Shown here: positions 44,208 through 54,115 of the stretch, in pieces
How the letters are laid out: the number at the start of each line of letters is the position of its first letter
Numbering within the stretch: the first letter of the stretch is position 1
Assembly (NCBI RefSeq): GCF_018221465.1
Contig: NZ_JAAIKR010000006.1
Location: 1-64,000, forward strand
Length of the DNA stretch: 64,000 nucleotides
Direction of reading: 5' to 3'
Source of the DNA: Shewanella intestini
GTDB taxonomy: Bacteria > Pseudomonadota > Gammaproteobacteria > Enterobacterales > Shewanellaceae
Notes under the pieces: model-generated
Databases searched by the model: none
Seen by the model: the letters and a program-made list of their open reading frames with translations, nothing else
What the model was told of the DNA's origin: nothing
Translations under genes and position numbers: made by a program

Positions 44208-45110
44208 TTGGATAATTTTATATATATCGCTTTGGTGATGGCTTGTGCGTTAGTGGCCGACAGGCTACTTGGCGAAGTGTCCCGTTATCATCCTTTAGTT
44301 GGTTTGGGCTATTACGTTAATTGGCTGCGAGCTAAGTTGTGGCAACCCACGAAAGCGCGCGGCATTATTGCACTTATATTGGCATTCTTGCCCTTGATAC
44401 CGCTGTTGTTTTTACCGCGTATTTTTATCATAGATGTGGCAATTTTATATTTTGTGATTGGCGGTAAAAGCCTTGCCGAACATGGGAATGCAGTGGGTGA
44501 TGCCTTGTTACAAAATGACTTAGCCAAAGCGCGAGAAAATGTCAGCATGATAGTGAGCCGTAAAACGGCTGATTTAGATGAACAACAAGTGGTCAATGCT
44601 ACCTTAGAGTCAGTACTTGAGAACGGAAATTATGCGCTGTTTGGGGCATTGTTTTGGTTTACCGTTGCCGGCGTCCCCGGCGTCATTATTTACCGTTTTA
44701 GCAATACACTTGATGCCATGTGGGGCTATAAAAATAGCACGTTTAAACAGTTTGGATGGGCAGCGGCTAAATTTGACGACTTACTTAATTACCTTCCAGC
44801 GCGAATTTGCGCGCTGTGTTATGCCGCAGGTGGCAAGTTTTCTACTGCTATTAAATGTTGGCGTCAACAAGCGCCACTTTGCGCCAGTCCCAATGGTGGT
44901 GTTGTCATGGCTGCCGGGGCGGGGAGTTTGCAGATAGTCATGGGGGGCGCTGCTAAGTACGACGGTTATCAATGTGACAAACCCATTTTAGGCGCAGGGC
45001 GTCCTGCTCAGGCAGGCGATATAAAACGCGCGTGTCATTTAGTGTGGCTTAGCGGGGTGTATTGGGTGGTGTTGATTGCCTGCATAGGGTTGTTGGAGCA
45101 AATTTTATGA
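44208..45110 (+). CDS. cbiB: Adenosylcobinamide-phosphate synthase
   Basis: 300 residues. It starts at TTG (44208), supported by TAAGG nine bases before; no ATG is available in frame near it. ALVADRLLGEVSRYHPLVGLG is the CbiB start, and VIYRFSNTLDAMWGYKN and PARICAL are further signatures. Four to five membrane helices. It attaches aminopropanol or its phosphate to adenosylcobyric acid at the inner membrane. Divergent from the main operon; its stop overlaps the cobD start (ATGA). Confidence 0.92.
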   Translation: MDNFIYIALVMACALVADRLLGEVSRYHPLVGLGYYVNWLRAKLWQPTKARGIIALILAFLPLIPLLFLPRIFIIDVAILYFVIGGKSLAEHGNAVGDALLQNDLAKARENVSMIVSRKTADLDEQQVVNATLESVLENGNYALFGALFWFTVAGVPGVIIYRFSNTLDAMWGYKNSTFKQFGWAAAKFDDLLNYLPARICALCYAAGGKFSTAIKCWRQQAPLCASPNGGVVMAAGAGSLQIVMGGAAKYDGYQCDKPILGAGRPAQAGDIKRACHLVWLSGVYWVVLIACIGLLEQIL

Positions 45111-46159
45111 GTTTATTACACCATGGCGGCAATCTAGATTCGTTTGCGCTGAAATACCACATTGAGCGTAGTCAATGGCTTGATTTATCAACGGGTGTTA
45201 GTCCGTGGAGTTACCCGATACCAGATATTCCTACCCACGCTTGGAACCGACTACCAGAGCAAGATGACGGGTTAATTGCCGCCGCTGCGGACTATTATGA
45301 TGGCCAAGCGCCGTTAGCGATTTCAGGGTCACAAGCCGCGATTCAAACCTTGCCTTGGGCGTTAACTGCACTGCGCGGCAGCAGTGGCACCGTGTTGTTG
45401 CCCAATGTGGGCTATAAAGAACACGAAAAAGCATGGCGAGAAAGTGACTGGCATATTGAGTTTTATGACAGCCAAATTATCACGACGGGCCAGAACCACG
45501 ACATGGAAAAAGCCTTATCCCCCTCGTTAGCGCAATTAGCACGCTGCGATGCGTTAGTGGTGATTAACCCTAATAACCCAAGCGGTTACCATGTGCCAGC
45601 CCACGTGCTCAAGCAATGGTATCAATTATTGGCCGCCAAGCAGGGCTACTTAATTGTTGATGAAGCGTTTATGGATGTCACTCCACAACATGCAATTGAT
45701 AAAGGCCTTGGCGATCAGCTTGTAGTGCTAAAGTCTGTGGGTAAATTTTTTGGTTTAGCCGGGATTCGCGCAGGTTTTGTGTTTGCGTCGATGCCGATAA
45801 AAAATCATCTTGAAGCCAAACTGGGTCCGTGGACCGTCAACGGCCCAGCAAGGTATGTGTGCAAATGTGCCTTTGCTGATACGCAGTGGCAGCAATTACA
45901 ACGACAGCGTTTAGTGGCCGCCAGTGATCGCTTAATCCAGTTGCTTAGCTCTTTTAAGGTTAAATTAGTGGGAACGGGTTTGTTTCAATGTGCATTTTTT
46001 GACGATGCACCAAGGTGGTTTGATTTATTGTGCCAGCAAGGGGTGTTAACAAGGTTAACGGATGAGCGTAATGCGATTCGGTTTGGCTTGCCAATGAATG
46101 AGGCGCAGTGGGCACAGTTAACCAACGCGTTAAAGCAGGTTGCCTCACAGCTTGCTTAA
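45107..46159 (+). CDS. cobD: L-threonine-O-3-phosphate decarboxylase
   Basis: About 350 residues from the ATG at 45107, whose ATGA overlaps the cbiB stop. A class I aminotransferase fold: NPNNPSGYHVP, LIVDEAFMD, and the PLP Lys in VLKSVGKFFGLAGIRAG. MSLLHHGGNLDSFALKY and WLDLSTGVSPWSYP are characteristic of CobD/CobC decarboxylases. It makes aminopropanol phosphate for CbiB, which fits the coupling of the two genes. Named cobC in Pseudomonas nomenclature. Confidence 0.93.
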   Translation: MSLLHHGGNLDSFALKYHIERSQWLDLSTGVSPWSYPIPDIPTHAWNRLPEQDDGLIAAAADYYDGQAPLAISGSQAAIQTLPWALTALRGSSGTVLLPNVGYKEHEKAWRESDWHIEFYDSQIITTGQNHDMEKALSPSLAQLARCDALVVINPNNPSGYHVPAHVLKQWYQLLAAKQGYLIVDEAFMDVTPQHAIDKGLGDQLVVLKSVGKFFGLAGIRAGFVFASMPIKNHLEAKLGPWTVNGPARYVCKCAFADTQWQQLQRQRLVAASDRLIQLLSSFKVKLVGTGLFQCAFFDDAPRWFDLLCQQGVLTRLTDERNAIRFGLPMNEAQWAQLTNALKQVASQLA

Positions 46160-46171
46160 TCAAGCGGTAAC

Positions 46172-46211
46172 AGCCATTAGTGCTTGCGTTTAACGCGGCT
46201 AATGGCTTTTT
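46172..46211 (+). terminator. Terminator after cobD
   Basis: Nine-base stem AGCCATTAG / CTAATGGCT with a GC-rich interior loop, followed by TTTT. It suggests the next phosphatase gene has its own promoter. Confidence 0.7.
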
Positions 46212-46337
46212 ACTGATAGCGAAATAAAAGTGGACTTAGCACGCACGGTACTGCAATTTAACCGCACAGGCGTTAACTTATGCTTAGGTAACATGCGGGT
46301 GATGGCTAACCCAAATTGACCTTATGTTGTATTTATC

Positions 46338-46907
46338 ATGAAAGTATTTTTTTGTCGCCACGGCCAAACCCAATGGAATCAGCAAGGTCGATTGCAAGGG
46401 CATTTAGACAGTTCGCTAAGCCCGTTAGGGGTGCAGCAGGCGTTGCAATTAGGCCAGCATTTATCTAAATGGCAGCCGCAATTACTGTTAAGCAGTGATT
46501 TAGGCCGCGCACAAGCGACAGCGCAGTTGGTTAACGAGCAACTGCAAGTAAACTGGTTGTCATCGTCCTTATTACGCGAGCGCAGTTTTGGCTTGCTAGA
46601 AGGGCAGTTAAGACAAGCATCCCCCCATTTATGGCAAGCGTATGATAAGCGCTTTTTAGCCAATGAATTGGCGATTGAAGGCGCTGAACCCGCCACCTCA
46701 GTGGTGACAAGAATTAACTACTTTTTGGCTAAGCTTTCAACCTACGATGCCAATGTTATTGTGGTTATTTGTCATGGTGAATGGCTACGAATACTGCAAC
46801 ATTACCTTAATGGGTTATCCCCTTGGCTCAATGAGTACCCGCTACCGAATAATTGTGAGGTGATTGAATACACATTAGCGGATTGCGTTGATGTTGTGCT
46901 TGCTTAA
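46338..46907 (+). CDS. Alpha-ribazole phosphatase-like histidine phosphatase, copy 2
   Basis: 189 residues. The RHG motif stands at the very N-terminus (VFFCRHGQTQWNQQGRLQGH), with LSPLGVQQA, the SSDLGRAQATA segment, RERSFGLLEGQ and the second His in VVICHGEWLR. These are general phosphoglycerate-mutase-like traits shared by CobC. The position after cbiB-cobD suggests a cobalamin role, but another CobC-like gene lies in the main operon and a terminator separates this one from cobD. It could act on another phosphate ester. Confidence 0.78.
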   Translation: MKVFFCRHGQTQWNQQGRLQGHLDSSLSPLGVQQALQLGQHLSKWQPQLLLSSDLGRAQATAQLVNEQLQVNWLSSSLLRERSFGLLEGQLRQASPHLWQAYDKRFLANELAIEGAEPATSVVTRINYFLAKLSTYDANVIVVICHGEWLRILQHYLNGLSPWLNEYPLPNNCEVIEYTLADCVDVVLA

Positions 46908-47073
46908 GTGCTTGATTAAATTTCGTTAGTAGAGCCATTTTTTGAGACACTTTAGCTTAATATAGTACGGCGCTTTACCGGCTTTGTGCTGCGTTTTTAG
47001 CCTAAAAATACCTAAGACGCGCTTGTTTAAGTGAATTTTATTGTGCTGTCATGATTTTGATATCGAGAAAAAG

Positions 47074-47916
47074 ATGAATATTACCCTTTCAAATGGCCAC
47101 AGTGTCGACATTTTTGTCAACACTGTGGGCGCAGGCGAACCCATTTTGTTTTTGCACGGTGGCCCAGGTTGTTGCCATGATTTTATCGCACCTTTTTTTA
47201 CGCCCTTAACTGAGCATCATCAGGTGATTTATTACGACCAAATTGGTTGTGGTCAGTCAAATTGGGATATCGATTTTGACTACAAAATTGCGTATGAGCT
47301 AGAAGTGATTGAAGCCATTCGCATCGCCCATGGGTTAGATAAGATTACCGTTGTGGGTGAGTCGTGGGGGACATACTTAGGTTTGCAATATGCGTCACGT
47401 TTTGGCCAGCATATTCACCAGCTCATTTTACTTTCTAGTGTCGGTTACAATCTCAAACATCTTCATCAATTTGGGGAGGTGTTAGCCAGTAAAATTACAG
47501 CAGAAGATAATCAATTGCTTGAGCGCTATCAGGCGCAACAGCAACAAGGTGTCATTGATGAGCATACCGCGAATAAATTAAGCCAAGATGTCCTTAATTA
47601 TTACTATTTATTTGATAAAAATAATACCACTAAGCTGACCGACCAAGTGATTAACTTTGACCAAAATCAACGTGCAGTTGCGCAGTGTGATGCAGAAATA
47701 GACTTTATTGAGCACCAAGAAAAATTGGCTCAAGTGGATATTTATATGTATCAAGGTGAAGCCGATATTATGAGTGCGCAGATCATTGCCGCGCAATTAG
47801 TGCCGCAAATTAAGCCGACGAAATTTACTCCGGTGGCGAAATGTGGTCATTGGATTTACTTAGAGCAAAGCGCTTATATTAATGATGAAATAGCGCGTAT
47901 TATTGCCGCTAATTGA
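47074..47916 (+). CDS. Alpha/beta hydrolase, proline-iminopeptidase-like
   Basis: 280 residues from the ATG at 47074 (GAGAAAAAG before it); the frame is open to a TTG at 47041. FLHGGPGCCHDF is the oxyanion HGGPG motif of proline iminopeptidases, Ser97 lies in VVGESWGT, Asp is expected in GEADIMSAQ, and His in KCGHWIYLEQ. The cap domain is short. Cytosolic, no signal peptide. Family members cut N-terminal proline or hydrolyse esters; the substrate is not determined. It stands alone and a microsatellite lies 20 bases after its stop. Confidence 0.82.
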   Translation: MNITLSNGHSVDIFVNTVGAGEPILFLHGGPGCCHDFIAPFFTPLTEHHQVIYYDQIGCGQSNWDIDFDYKIAYELEVIEAIRIAHGLDKITVVGESWGTYLGLQYASRFGQHIHQLILLSSVGYNLKHLHQFGEVLASKITAEDNQLLERYQAQQQQGVIDEHTANKLSQDVLNYYYLFDKNNTTKLTDQVINFDQNQRAVAQCDAEIDFIEHQEKLAQVDIYMYQGEADIMSAQIIAAQLVPQIKPTKFTPVAKCGHWIYLEQSAYINDEIARIIAAN

Positions 47917-47937
47917 TGCTATTGGGACAACTCATTG

Positions 47938-47985
47938 TTGATGTTGATGTTGATGTTGATGTTGATGTTGATGTTGATGTTGATG
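47938..47985 (+). repeat. Hexanucleotide microsatellite (TTGATG)8
   Basis: Eight perfect, uninterrupted copies of TTGATG between two converging genes. Such tracts change copy number by slippage. It is not in a gene. Confidence 0.97.
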
Positions 47986-47997
47986 GGGATGAACCCA

Positions 47998-48043
47998 TAA
48001 AAAAACGCACTTGATAAGGGCATGTGTATGTTTATCAAGTGCG
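47998..48043 (-). terminator. Terminator of nemA-like gene
   Basis: A perfect 12-bp stem CGCACTTGATAA / TTATCAAGTGCG. Read on the minus strand it is followed by six to seven T. It also faces the end of the hydrolase gene. Confidence 0.85.
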
Positions 48044-48066
48044 GTATTGTTTATGGATGCGACTGA

Positions 48067-49164
48067 TTATTTACCGTATAGCGGGTAATCCGTTAAGCCT
48101 TTTTCGTCGCCACCAAATAACGTGTCTGGGTCATGTTTTGCCCAGCTTAACCCTTGTTCAATACGTTGTGGTAAATCAGGATTGGCAACAAAGGGGCGAC
48201 CAAAACCAATCATGTCGGCTAATCCGTCATTGATGGCTTGCGCCGCTTTATCCCCATCATATTTGCCTGCATAAATTAATACCCCTTCAAAAACTTCGCG
48301 CAGAGCTTTTTTAAAGCTCATTGGGGTTTCAGGGGCATCTTCCCAGTCAACTTCTGCAATGTGTAAATAACTAATGTGATGCTGATTAAGTAATGCGCCT
48401 GCAGCAGTATAAGTTGCAACAGGTGTGTCATCGACAGTGCCATTTAATGAGGTAAATGGTGCTAATCGAACCCCAACACGTTCTGCGCCAATGGCATCGA
48501 CCATGGCGCTAACCACTTCATCTAAAAAGCGGAGACGATTTTCAATGCTACCGCCGTATTCGTCAGTGCGGTTGTTGGCTTGTGAATCAATAAATTGATT
48601 AATGAGGTAACCATTAGCGGCGTGTAATTCAATGCCGTCGAAACCCGCTTCAATGGCATTTAATGCGGCTTGGCGAAACTGAGCAATCACTTGGTTGATA
48701 TCGGCTTTGGTCATGGCGCGAGGCTCAACAACATCAACAAAACCTGGGGCTTGGCTGCCATTATCAATAAAGACTTTCACGCCTTGTGCTGTTAATGCTG
48801 AAGATGAAATAGGTTGTACACCGCCAATGTTATCTGGGTGAGTTACCCGTCCTACATGCCAAAGTTGAGCAAAAATAACCCCACCTTGAGCATGGACTGT
48901 ACGGGTGGTTTTTTGCCAGCCAGCAATTTGTGATGGTGAATAGATACCCGGTGTCCATGCGTAACCTTGCCCCATGGGTGAAATTTGGGTGCCTTCTGCG
49001 ACGATTAATCCTGCTGAGGCGCGTTGGCCATAATAAGTTGCCATGATGTCGTTGGCTTCATTGCCCGGCTGGGTCGCGCGTGAGCGAGTCATTGGTGGCA
49101 TCACAATACGGTTTTTTAGTGATAGCTTGCCAAGTGTTATTGGTTGAAATAATGCATTGGTCAT
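48067..49164 (-). CDS. nemA: Old Yellow Enzyme family alkene reductase (NemA-like)
   Basis: 365 residues from the ATG at 49164 (GGATAC before it; an in-frame start at 49188 has no ribosome site). It starts LFQPITLGKLSLKNRIVMPP followed by MTRSRA, and carries IELHAANGYLINQF, the flavin and substrate site with catalytic His-Asn pair, and AGLIVAEGTQISPMGQGY. It uses FMN and NADPH to reduce activated double bonds and nitro compounds. Length and motifs match NemA. It is a single-gene unit. The usual nemR repressor is not next to it. Confidence 0.9.
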   Translation of the reverse strand: MTNALFQPITLGKLSLKNRIVMPPMTRSRATQPGNEANDIMATYYGQRASAGLIVAEGTQISPMGQGYAWTPGIYSPSQIAGWQKTTRTVHAQGGVIFAQLWHVGRVTHPDNIGGVQPISSSALTAQGVKVFIDNGSQAPGFVDVVEPRAMTKADINQVIAQFRQAALNAIEAGFDGIELHAANGYLINQFIDSQANNRTDEYGGSIENRLRFLDEVVSAMVDAIGAERVGVRLAPFTSLNGTVDDTPVATYTAAGALLNQHHISYLHIAEVDWEDAPETPMSFKKALREVFEGVLIYAGKYDGDKAAQAINDGLADMIGFGRPFVANPDLPQRIEQGLSWAKHDPDTLFGGDEKGLTDYPLYGK

Positions 49165-50096
49165 TGGAAGGTATCCTTTGTTTGTCATCTCGTGGATCTT
49201 GCTGCGTTAACTAGGTACTCGTAGGTTTGCATGCCCTATTTGCGGGATGTGCAAAGAGGTAAGTCAGCCTGAAAGGTCTTTGCCATTAGAGGTCGTTTGC
49301 TTAGGGGGATTTTAAGTCAAACAACCATGGCTGTATAATTATCAATAATTAATAAGATGATAACTAAAGTTTATTAAATAAGCACTGTGAGATCCGTTAA
49401 TAACAACTGACTATTCAGTGATGAGCGCAAATATAACCTTTTAATGCGGGGCTGAGCGCTAACATTCAGAGGAGAGTGTAAATGGTTGTCTAGTGAATTT
49501 ATTAATAACAATCTAGATTGAACGGTTGGGTTTAAGTATTTGATATTGAATACAACAATAAACACGGTGCGGCTGTGGATTTAGCCATCGTATCCTAAGT
49601 GGATTACTGTGGTGCAAACTACATGGTCACACCTTGGTCTTTTATTGAACAATTACCATCAATGTTATTTAATTTATCATCATCATGATGAATGAGTGAA
49701 TATGATGGCGAGTTAAATTAGTACTCAATTTAAGGGTATTTAACTTGGGCTGGTTGGATTTATATCAAAGGCCATGGTGAATCTCTGCTGTTTTATATTG
49801 ACATGTTTAATGTTGATTGGCGCGGTTGTTTGTATGCCTATTTTATTTTTCTGTTGTCGTGCGCTAAAAGAATTGTTTGTGTCTATTTTGTATTTTTATT
49901 ATTTAGCTTTTAATGCTTATCGTTGTTGTTTTATTGTTTTTTCATGTGCACGGGTTTGTTATTGCAGGGTAATTATTTTATTTGTTAGTTACCTTGTATA
50001 AAAAACGTTTGTATAGTGAACAATAATTCTTGTTATATATAAAAGTAATAAAATGAGAATTAGCCGCTATTTTATCATTAATGTTATGGATATCTT
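49165..50096. other. AT-rich intergenic region, no gene seen
   Basis: About 930 bases between divergent genes. Two short frames (49374-49565 minus, 49774-50001 plus) are hydrophobic or low-complexity and lack ribosome sites. The promoter of the nemA-like gene lies in the first 100 bases, that of the lipoprotein hydrolase in the last 100. A palindrome or quinone/NemR-type operator was not recognised. Confidence 0.4.
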
Positions 50097-51746
50097 ATGT
50101 TCCGTTTATTATCAACTTTCCTTATTACTTTGAGTTTGACCGCTTGTGGTGGTTCAGGTTTAGATAACACTAAGACAAGTACCCCAGAAAAAACCGCAAC
50201 CACGACAACTGATAAACCGCTAACAAGTGCACCCAATAAAAAGACAACTGACACACCAAATAAGTCAGTGACGACCACGGAATCGGTTGTTGAAACTATT
50301 TCAATATCACCAACGATGGCAAAAGCGCATTGTCCAAGCGGCTTTAGTTGTGACATGTTAAGTGTGCCAAAAGACTACGCTGATGCAGATGCTGGCAAAG
50401 TAAATGTATTTTATGGCGTACATAAAGCCACTGATACCGCTAATCGTATTGGTGTGTTAATGATGAACTTTGGTGGGCCGGGTAGTGAAACGGTACAGCA
50501 AGCCGGTATTATGGTGAGTCAGTTATTCCCTAAAGCCATTACTGCTCATTTTGATATTGTTGCACTTGATGCGCGTGGCTCTGGTTACAGTGTGTATGCC
50601 GACCGTTTATCAAGCTGTACTGAAGATAAAAACTGCAATACGTTACTGCCCAAAATTGCGCCATTTATGGGAACCAATACGATAGTGAAAGACTTCGATC
50701 AGCTGCGTCAGCACCTTAAAGAAGACACGGTTAGCTTTTTAGGTTACTCGTACGGCACAGCAATTGGTGCTATTTATGCCCATGATTACCCCAAAAATGT
50801 GCGTGCATTAGTGCTTGATGGCCCTATTGACCCTAGCGCACAAAATTATGCACAAACTAATGTTGGTAACGCAGCAGGCGCCGATAAAATTGCAACTTAT
50901 CGTTTAGAAACGCCAGTGCGAAAAGCAAATATCATCAAATTGGATAAGTATCTACGTAAAAATGATGACTATGTCTATTTTGTTAACCATGGTCAAGATC
51001 AGGGATATCATTCGATTTCGACATCGGCGATGAATGTGTTGATGGAATCGCTTTCTGGTGATGAGTCACGTGTTCCTTGGTCAATATTACAACATGCGCT
51101 TTTTAATATTGCAGATAACTATGTGAATAATAAATTTTTATCTTATTCCTATGCAAAAGAAGACCCTGATAAGCGGTTGCGTGAATCACAACGTATGGCG
51201 CAAATGTTTAAAGCGGTGACTTGTCGTGACGAAAGACAACCTGTTTCAGCTGCTGAGTTATCGTTAATGACGGCGAAGTTTGATGCTGCATCAGCCATTT
51301 ATGGCTGGAGAATGCAAGAGCGTTCAAGCATGTGTATTGATACTGGGATTGCTAATGATCCTACGCCTGACATTACTCATATGGACAGCGTGTTGCCTGC
51401 CAGCCTACAAGTGTTAGTGATTGCGGGTCAGTACGATCCAAACACCCCCTATGTTTGGTCTGATGCAATGATGCAAAGCTTTGGTCGTAATGCTTCTCGT
51501 ATCACCGTGAATAACCTTGTGCAGCACACCTTTAGTTTTCACAATGATGCGAAACTAAAACAAGTGGATAATCTTACCACTGCGTATTTGCTTCATCCTG
51601 AAAACCGTATTGCCAATACACAGGTTGATTATTTAGCCGCTGATGAGCCGGTAACAGGTCACGCTAATGAACCAGCAATATTAGCGCCGCGTGTTGTTCA
51701 CCCCGCGCAGCAAGTGACAAGTGTACTTAACCGCTTACATTTGTAG
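50097..51746 (+). CDS. Lipoprotein alpha/beta hydrolase (tripeptidyl-aminopeptidase-like)
   Basis: 549 residues. The signal MFRLLSTFLITLSLTACGG has a lipobox at LTAC. A Thr/Lys/Pro-rich linker follows (about 24-65). The hydrolase core has the oxyanion segment MMNFGGPGS, DARGSGYS, nucleophile Ser218 in LGYSYGTAIG and a C-terminal TAP-like part with Asp in VIAGQYDPNTP and His in NNLVQHTF. This layout matches secreted tripeptidyl aminopeptidases and related lipoprotein hydrolases. It probably trims peptides in the periplasm or at the cell surface. It stands alone. Confidence 0.83.
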   Translation: MFRLLSTFLITLSLTACGGSGLDNTKTSTPEKTATTTTDKPLTSAPNKKTTDTPNKSVTTTESVVETISISPTMAKAHCPSGFSCDMLSVPKDYADADAGKVNVFYGVHKATDTANRIGVLMMNFGGPGSETVQQAGIMVSQLFPKAITAHFDIVALDARGSGYSVYADRLSSCTEDKNCNTLLPKIAPFMGTNTIVKDFDQLRQHLKEDTVSFLGYSYGTAIGAIYAHDYPKNVRALVLDGPIDPSAQNYAQTNVGNAAGADKIATYRLETPVRKANIIKLDKYLRKNDDYVYFVNHGQDQGYHSISTSAMNVLMESLSGDESRVPWSILQHALFNIADNYVNNKFLSYSYAKEDPDKRLRESQRMAQMFKAVTCRDERQPVSAAELSLMTAKFDAASAIYGWRMQERSSMCIDTGIANDPTPDITHMDSVLPASLQVLVIAGQYDPNTPYVWSDAMMQSFGRNASRITVNNLVQHTFSFHNDAKLKQVDNLTTAYLLHPENRIANTQVDYLAADEPVTGHANEPAILAPRVVHPAQQVTSVLNRLHL

Positions 51747-52291
51747 TGTAAATGCTAGCGTCACTTGTTTTTTGGTGTGATAACCCGCTACGAGTGAATG
51801 CATGATTGACGATATTGTCACTGCTATAGTGGTGACAATATCATCATTTCATTATCGTTAGTCGCGCTTAAAACTAACATAAATTAAGGTAAATCAAGAT
51901 AACTCAAGATAACCCAAGATAACCCAAGTCAGTTCAAGTCACGCTAATTTAAATGACACTCAGCTGCGCCTAACTTATCCCTGTTAAGCAAGTAACTATC
52001 CCCTCAAGGTTCTCCCGCTTTCTATCTATTTCTATCTATTTCGATGAGTTTAATCTGGGCAAAAGTGCCGCCCTTGTTTCGCTGATATCTTATCGCGCCT
52101 CAAGAACAGTCAAGGGCGGTGGTATATGATGGCAAAAATGGTTATTTAGCGGTGCAAATGCAATAACCTAACAATATCATTGTGCTATCGATAGTTGATT
52201 GCATGTTGGTGCTTTTTAGTGCTGATGTCATCGCTTGAAGGCATGAGTTTGTTCGCTTGTCGGGTGATAGGGTGGACATAAAGCAATAGCT
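51747..52291. other. Intergenic region between convergent genes
   Basis: About 545 bases. It holds a run of 10-base repeats (51894-51943, TCAAGATAAC-like) and a TTTCTATCTA doublet near 52020-52037. No gene or ribosome site is seen. Confidence 0.4.
51894..51943 (+). repeat. 10-bp tandem repeat
   Basis: TCAAGATAAC, TCAAGATAAC, CCAAGATAAC, CCAAGTCAGT, TCAAGTCACG: five units that decay to the right. Confidence 0.8.
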
Positions 52292-52317
52292 AAAAAAAGC
52301 CTTGTCAAAGACAAGGC
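52292..52317 (-). terminator. Terminator of MFS gene
   Basis: Stem GCCTTGTC / GACAAGGC with a three-base loop. On the minus strand it is followed by seven T. Confidence 0.85.
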
Positions 52318-52359
52318 AAAGGTTGTCACAACATAGTGCATTAATCAGGTCTAACTGAA

Positions 52360-53562
52360 TTAATAAGGTTCAATCGGGTGATTTGTTGATGCAAGGACAG
52401 CAAATACACACCAGAAAAAGGCCAATACTGCGCACAATAGTAATGGTTTGTGCCAATTACCGCTGTATTGATGAATAGCACCAAGCGAAACAGGGCCAGT
52501 GGCTGAAAATAAATACGCTAGTGATTGCACCATGCCTGAAAGCGTTGCCGCTTGGTGAGTGGTTTGAGTGCGCAAATTAATAACAGTTAATGCCAATACA
52601 AATGCACCACCAATACCCAAAGCAAGCAACATTACCCAATAAACGCAATAGTGAGGAATGTACACCATGGCGATTATCGCCAAAAAGCCCGGTACCGTTA
52701 AACCTAGCGCTAACAACTGCTTGTTTTTCACTTTTGCCATAACAGGAATAAGGATAATGGCAGGGATTGAGGAGCAAAGTTGAAACACACCGTGAATAAC
52801 CCCAGCTTGATGATGTGAGTAACCTTGATCAATTAAAATGGTCGGCAACCAACTGATAAAGATGTACATCAAGAAAGAATTAAGCGCTAAAAATAGGCTA
52901 ATTTGCCATGCATCTTTATTACGCCATAAATAGCTGTGGCTATCGAATGTGGCGGTATCTTTGGGTAATACCGAGCATTTACTCATTTGCGGCAGCCAAA
53001 TGAAAATAGCTGCAATAGGTAATATAATCAGGCAGATAAGTGAAAATGCCCAATTGGAAATAAACTGAATTTTTAAGCTGTCTGCCAAGTCTGATAATGG
53101 CAGTGCAAATCCCGCACTTAGCGCTGCGCCAATGCCCATCATGAGTACATACACTGACGTTAATGTCGCAATATGATTGGGATAGTCACGTTTAATTAAA
53201 CTGGGCAGTAATACGTTAGCAATGGCAATTCCCGCGCCAATAATCACCGTGCCTAAATACAGTGATAACACCGAACCTAGCGAGCGCAGCGCTAATCCTA
53301 ATACCATTAGAATCAACGACAACATCAGCGATTGTTCAAGCCCACGACGACGGCTAATAATTGAAGCCAACGGTGAGAAAAAAGCAAATGCGAGTAAAGG
53401 GAGAGTCGTTAGCATTCCAGCTTGTGTTGCGGTGAGATTAAGACTGTCACGTATTAAGCTTAACACTGGGCCCACGCCAGTAATGGGACTGCGTAAACAA
53501 ACTGCAATTAATAAAATTGCGAATAACAGGCTAAAGCGACCTGTTACACGCGAAGAAGACAT
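52360..53562 (-). CDS. CynX/NimT-family MFS transporter
   Basis: About 400 residues with twelve membrane helices. AVCLRSPITGVGPVLSLIRD and LTATQAGMLTTLPLLAFAF are typical of the CynX/NimT branch (cyanate and 2-nitroimidazole transporters), as are LGLALRSLG and the SxxPxxIL part of the second half. Start at ATG 53562; a GTG at 53571 is also in frame. The substrate is unknown; no cyanase gene is beside it. A transcript of its own, with a good terminator. Confidence 0.85.
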   Translation of the reverse strand: MSSSRVTGRFSLLFAILLIAVCLRSPITGVGPVLSLIRDSLNLTATQAGMLTTLPLLAFAFFSPLASIISRRRGLEQSLMLSLILMVLGLALRSLGSVLSLYLGTVIIGAGIAIANVLLPSLIKRDYPNHIATLTSVYVLMMGIGAALSAGFALPLSDLADSLKIQFISNWAFSLICLIILPIAAIFIWLPQMSKCSVLPKDTATFDSHSYLWRNKDAWQISLFLALNSFLMYIFISWLPTILIDQGYSHHQAGVIHGVFQLCSSIPAIILIPVMAKVKNKQLLALGLTVPGFLAIIAMVYIPHYCVYWVMLLALGIGGAFVLALTVINLRTQTTHQAATLSGMVQSLAYLFSATGPVSLGAIHQYSGNWHKPLLLCAVLAFFWCVFAVLASTNHPIEPY

Positions 53563-53571
53563 TAGGGACAC

Positions 53572-54060
53572 GATATAACCTTATCTAATCAAGTATCTGT
53601 GTGAAAACATGACTAGGTTACGCTTTATTACACTTGCTGTATTGAGGTGGATAACTTTTTATTGATCAAGATGGTGACGAAGTTTGTCTACCCAGTCCAA
53701 TAGGCCCGTTTTTAATGCTGACTTATGTGAGCGCCAATTAGGTGCCTGGCAACTCATCGGCTGAGAGGTGAGCGAGAATTGCCCCCGATTATCGCCATAA
53801 AAATGTCAGCTCATTACTTTAGTTGGTGATATTAAAGATAAGATGCGCGGCGCTAGGTAACCATTACAACGAAATAACGCTCGACACCAGATGACAAGCG
53901 TACGGTATCGATGTGGGCATAAAGAAGATGTGATGAACGAGCTTAGCGCGTTTAGTGTAAACATCACCGGGGCTGACATTTGGACGTTAGCGCAGACAAT
54001 CCCATATTGTGTTAGCCGTACACAGACTTTCTGTCAATTTGCCATTCAAATAAAGCACAT
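53572..54060. other. Intergenic region, no gene seen
   Basis: About 490 bases behind the L,D-transpeptidase gene and before the MFS gene. An 89-codon plus-strand frame (53891-54160) crosses the terminator and the end of the transpeptidase gene and is not believable. Confidence 0.4.
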
Positions 54061-54092
54061 AAAAAAGGCTTTCATTACTGAAAGCCTTTTTT
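54061..54092. terminator. Bidirectional terminator after L,D-transpeptidase
   Basis: A perfect 14-bp stem AAAAAAGGCTTTCA / TGAAAGCCTTTTTT with a TTAC loop; T runs on both strands. Confidence 0.92.
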
Positions 54093-54115
54093 ATGTTGCA
54101 GTGGCTATTTTGTGG

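Noticed and set aside
49774-50001. 75-codon Cys/Phe-rich frame
   Set aside because: Typical of T-rich noncoding DNA read as hydrophobic residues; no ribosome site.
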